From contig NZ_JAUOTO010000002.1 in NCBI RefSeq assembly GCF_030546645.1, positions 372,001 through 436,000 of the forward strand: 64,000 nt of DNA. The letters are read 5' to 3'. The notes beneath the pieces are model-generated. The model saw only the letters and a program-made list of their open reading frames with translations, was not told the origin of the DNA and did no database searches. The position numbers and the translations under genes were made by a program. This document shows, in pieces, positions 61,056-64,000 of the stretch. Source of the DNA: Flavitalea plasmicola (GTDB lineage: Bacteria > Bacteroidota > Bacteroidia > Chitinophagales > Chitinophagaceae). The first letter of the stretch is position 1. Each line of letters opens with the position of its first letter.

Positions 61056-63650
61056 TTATTTAACCATGATCTTTGCCATCTTCAAATCCTTTGTGCCGGA
61101 ACTGTTGCCATACCATAGCTCGTATTCTCCGGGAGTGACCATCATTTCAAATTTTTCGTTGCTGTAAAATTCAAATGCATGGTAAGGAAGCGTGAGCGTT
61201 GCCGTTGCCGTCTTCCCGGCCGGCACATCCAATCTCTTAAAGCCGCGCAGGGTCCTTACGGGTCCGTTCACATCATCTGTTCTCCGGATGTACACCTGGA
61301 CTATTTCCGTCCCGTTGCGCCGTCCCGTATTGGATACAGGGATGGTAAGCGTGACCGCGTCCTCTTTTGCAAGGGTGTTGGCGCTGAGGGTTGCGTTGCC
61401 TATCGAAAAGGTTGTGTAGCTCAATCCATAGCCAAAGGGGAATAGCGGGTCGGACATGAAGCGGTAAGTCCTTCCTTTCATGGAATAATCTTCGAAATCG
61501 CCCAGCTGTTCTGAATTCTTATAGAAGGTCACCGGCAATTTGCCCGAGGGGTTGTAATCCCCGAACAGGACATCGGCCACGGCCTGACCTCCCGACTCAC
61601 CTCCATACCAGGCCTGGAGGATGGCATCGCAGTTCTCTTTCTCCGGCGACATTGCGATGGCCGAGCCGGAGCAGTTGACAAAGATTATACTTTTACCGGC
61701 GCTCTTCAATGCCTTGATGCAATTGCGCTGGACTTCGGGCAATTCAATACTGGTCCTGTCACCTCCTTTAAAGCCGGGATAATTCACCGGCATCTCCTCT
61801 CCTTCCAGCAATGTAGAAAGGCCTCCCACGAATACTACTGTTTCTATTCCTTTGAGCTTATTGATCAGGCCGGAGAAATCGATGTCCACTTCTTTCCCAA
61901 AATCAAATTCGAGATCGGCCTGCCAGTTGTTCAGTTGGGCGTATTTAATTTCAATACGGTATTTTTTGCCTTTTTCGACCTTGTAAGGAACCCTGGAGGG
62001 GAGTGTTCTCCAGTTGTCATGCTTCGCTATTGAAGTTCCATTCACCAGCAATTCAAAATGGCCTGTAGCGCCTGCTTTGAAAACGATCTCTTCTGTCGCG
62101 TCAGCTTCAAATTCAGTGGTATAGAGGGCGGAAAAGCCAACGAGCTTCACGCCGGATGCGAATTCGTGATCACCCGCCGTGGTCAGCTTTATTGGATTGG
62201 TTATCCGGTCTGAGGCGACGGCGTCCCCTTGCAGATCGCGATTGTTCCAGTAAGTGGCTTTAAAGCCATTTTTGCCTTCGTATATGATCTTTGTAAAATA
62301 GCTTTGCGTTACTTTGTTCTCTACGAGATCGCAAGCCTTATCATATACAATGCGGTCCCCGGAGATCTTCGATCTGATGCCATTGAGGATCGTGATCGTT
62401 CGTACCGGCTTGCCATTATAATTTCCCCAAAGCATTGGTTCGTTGTCGGCATTCGGCCCGATGACCGCAATTTTTTTGACCGACTTATTCAAGGGCAGCC
62501 TGTTGTCCTTATTCTGCAGCAAGGTCATGGATTCACGGGAGATGGTCAATGCAAGATCCCGATGTTCCGGGTTATTGATGATGGATGCGGGTATTTTCGT
62601 CCAGGGAACGATGGCATCATCGTCCATTTCGCCCAGATCAAACCGCCCGACCAATATCCGGGTCAGATGGGCATTTATATCTTCTTCTCTGATCAGGCCT
62701 TTGGCGACCGCCGCCGGTAAATTTTTGAAAGCATATCCATCCCATACACATTCTACGTCCGTACCTGCCGATGTGGCTTTTGCGGCAGCGTGTACTGCAT
62801 CGGACGATACTTTATGGCTCGTGTAAAAGTCGGTGACGGCGCCGCAATCGGACACCACCACGTATTTAAAACCCCATGCGTCGCGAAGGATCGTTTGAAG
62901 CAAACGGTTATTGCCGCAGCAAGGTTCATCATCCAGGCGCTGGTAGGCGCACATTACCTCTCGGACATCCGCCTCTTTCACCAATGCCTTGAATGCCGGG
63001 AGATAAGTTTCCCACAAGTCGCGGGGATCGATATTATTCAGGTTGAGCCGGTGGCGGCTCCATTCAGGGCCAGAATGCACGGCAAAATGTTTGGCGCATG
63101 CCAGGAGCTTCCGGTATTTCGCATCTGCCGGGCCTTGCAGACCCTTTACCACAGCAATACCCATGCGGGACGTGAGATAAGGGTCTTCCCCGTATGTCTC
63201 CTGTCCACGTCCCCAACGGGGGTCCCTGAAAATATTAATATTGGGCGTCCATACCGAGAGGCTTAGAAAACGCCTGTTCTCCTTCCCCTCTTTCATTGCC
63301 TGGTTGTATTTAGCCCTTGTCTCATCGGAGACGGCATCAAAGACCCTGTAAACAAGGGAGTCGTCAAAAGAAGCGGCCATCCCTACCGGTTCGGGGAACA
63401 CTGTTACATCCCCGTTGTTAGCAAGACCATGAAGGGCTTCACTCCACCAATTAAATTTTTTAATCCCCAGGCGGGGAATTGCAGGAGACTGGTCCTGCAT
63501 CAACGATGCTTTTTCCTCTAATGTTAACCGTGCAATTAAATCCCTGGCCCTCTCCGCGGCGCTTAGGTCAGGGTTTTGATACGGCAACTGCTGAGCGATG
63601 CAGGTTGCGGAGAAAAATAAGGCCGCGATCCATAATATTTTCATGTTCAT
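61056..63650 (-). CDS. GH3 beta-xylosidase/beta-glucosidase with PA14 insert
   Basis: Periplasmic exo-glycosidase, 864 aa, signal peptide ending ATCIAQ. The N-terminal TIM-barrel has WWSEALHG, FRDPRWGRGQETYGEDPYL, KHFAVHSGPEWSRH and the nucleophile Asp in VVVSDCGAVTD (about D268). These details, especially SDC in place of SDW, fit the xylosidase-like branch of GH3. The second domain is interrupted by a PA14 module (about 458-586) and carries LQAWYGGESGGQAVADVLFGDYNPSGKLPVTF. A fibronectin-III-like domain (about 765-850) ends the protein. The start may be the first or third Met (63650 or 63644). It lies 12 bp after the GH43 stop and 15 bp before the GH31-esterase. Beta-glucosidase action on trimmed xyloglucan is the alternative. 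Confidence 0.9.
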   Translation of the reverse strand: MNMKILWIAALFFSATCIAQQLPYQNPDLSAAERARDLIARLTLEEKASLMQDQSPAIPRLGIKKFNWWSEALHGLANNGDVTVFPEPVGMAASFDDSLVYRVFDAVSDETRAKYNQAMKEGKENRRFLSLSVWTPNINIFRDPRWGRGQETYGEDPYLTSRMGIAVVKGLQGPADAKYRKLLACAKHFAVHSGPEWSRHRLNLNNIDPRDLWETYLPAFKALVKEADVREVMCAYQRLDDEPCCGNNRLLQTILRDAWGFKYVVVSDCGAVTDFYTSHKVSSDAVHAAAKATSAGTDVECVWDGYAFKNLPAAVAKGLIREEDINAHLTRILVGRFDLGEMDDDAIVPWTKIPASIINNPEHRDLALTISRESMTLLQNKDNRLPLNKSVKKIAVIGPNADNEPMLWGNYNGKPVRTITILNGIRSKISGDRIVYDKACDLVENKVTQSYFTKIIYEGKNGFKATYWNNRDLQGDAVASDRITNPIKLTTAGDHEFASGVKLVGFSALYTTEFEADATEEIVFKAGATGHFELLVNGTSIAKHDNWRTLPSRVPYKVEKGKKYRIEIKYAQLNNWQADLEFDFGKEVDIDFSGLINKLKGIETVVFVGGLSTLLEGEEMPVNYPGFKGGDRTSIELPEVQRNCIKALKSAGKSIIFVNCSGSAIAMSPEKENCDAILQAWYGGESGGQAVADVLFGDYNPSGKLPVTFYKNSEQLGDFEDYSMKGRTYRFMSDPLFPFGYGLSYTTFSIGNATLSANTLAKEDAVTLTIPVSNTGRRNGTEIVQVYIRRTDDVNGPVRTLRGFKRLDVPAGKTATATLTLPYHAFEFYSNEKFEMMVTPGEYELWYGNSSGTKDLKMAKIMVK

Positions 63651-63662
63651 TTGAATAAGGTA

Positions 63663-64000
63663 TTAATTTTCAGTGGAAGAAAAGGCCTCGCCGATGTGGA
63701 AGTAGTCGAAATCCACGTAGCCTCCCGGCGTTTTCGTTGCATAGTTGAACAGCCCGAAGCGATAGCCCATGAAATGAGGGAGCGTATATTCCATCTTCAG
63801 GGCAGTACCTACCGGCTTCCAGTTCTTTCCGTCGAGGCTATAATAAAAACAGCCCTTGTCTGCGCGGCGCCTGAAATCGCAGTCGGCTCTGAGATACACC
63901 GTTCTTTGTGTCAGCGCCACGCTGTCTGTCGTCGTTCCTTCCCGCACCGACACTACATACTTTTTGTTGCCCGTGACGCGCACTCCTACCCAGCCATATT
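63663..64000 (-). CDS. GH43 beta-xylosidase/arabinofuranosidase, C-terminal part only
   Basis: The last ~112 residues of a gene that enters from the right edge; the frame is open at base 64000. The visible part (WVGVRVTGNKKYVVSVREG, YLRADCDFRRRADKGCFYYS, LPHFMGYRFGLFNYATKTPG, DFDYFHIGE) is the C-terminal concanavalin-like beta-sandwich characteristic of GH43 xylosidases and arabinofuranosidases. The catalytic five-bladed propeller lies outside the window, so active-site residues and subfamily cannot be checked. It is the upstream member of the GH43-GH3-GH31/esterase-GH127 operon, 12 bp before GH3. Confidence 0.75.
   Translation of the reverse strand, partial: YGWVGVRVTGNKKYVVSVREGTTTDSVALTQRTVYLRADCDFRRRADKGCFYYSLDGKNWKPVGTALKMEYTLPHFMGYRFGLFNYATKTPGGYVDFDYFHIGEAFSSTEN

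Overview
The window looks like a Bacteroidota chromosome, most probably a Chitinophagaceae-type soil or plant-associated member (inference). The support is five SusC/SusD-type outer-membrane pairs, two one-protein hybrid two-component systems (HTCS), a type IX secretion (T9SS) C-terminal signal on one enzyme, lipoprotein signals ending in Cys, and TAnnTTTG-like -7 promoter boxes. No rRNA, tRNA, CRISPR array, insertion sequence or phage gene was seen. Almost all of the 64 kb is given to uptake and breakdown of plant hemicellulose.

Layout, following transcription. (1) Minus strand, 13903 to the left edge: HTCS-1, a T9SS-exported GH5 endoglucanase with a ricin-like domain, then SusC, SusD, a surface glycan-binding lipoprotein and a GH39 beta-xylosidase that runs off the left edge. 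(2) Minus strand, 32953 to 14023: a LacI-family protein that has lost its helix-turn-helix, a CE6-like esterase/GH9 fusion, a GH51 arabinofuranosidase, a CE1 esterase, HTCS-2, a GH31 alpha-xylosidase with a PA14 insert, SusC and SusD, closed by a clear terminator at 13971-14005. (3) Plus strand, 33444 to 43801: SusC, SusD, a terminator, then two large FG-GAP/UnbV lipoproteins. (4) Minus strand, 54408 to 43811: SusC, SusD, a short SusC-like protein, SusD and a DUF1735-type lipoprotein, convergent with (3). (5) Minus strand, right edge to 54718: GH43 (partial), GH3, a GH31-carboxylesterase fusion and GH127, packed with tiny gaps or overlaps.

How the parts may work together (inference). The T9SS GH5 and the surface glycan-binding protein would cut and hold polymer outside the cell. 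SusC/D pairs would import oligosaccharides. GH31, GH3, GH39, GH43, GH51, GH127 and the esterases would trim side chains and backbone in the periplasm, while the HTCSs sense released sugars. GH5_4-like, GH9, PA14-type GH31 and an XBD-type binding protein point to xyloglucan. GH51, GH43 and GH127 plus three esterase domains suggest an arabinosylated, acetylated form, although arabinoxylan is also possible. No GH2 beta-galactosidase or GH95 fucosidase is visible here.

Most notable are the GH31-carboxylesterase fusion, the CE6-GH9 fusion, the LacI protein with an in-frame loss of its DNA-binding domain, a 7+7 FG-GAP protein next to a SusCD pair, and repeated cis elements that may connect each HTCS to its target operons.
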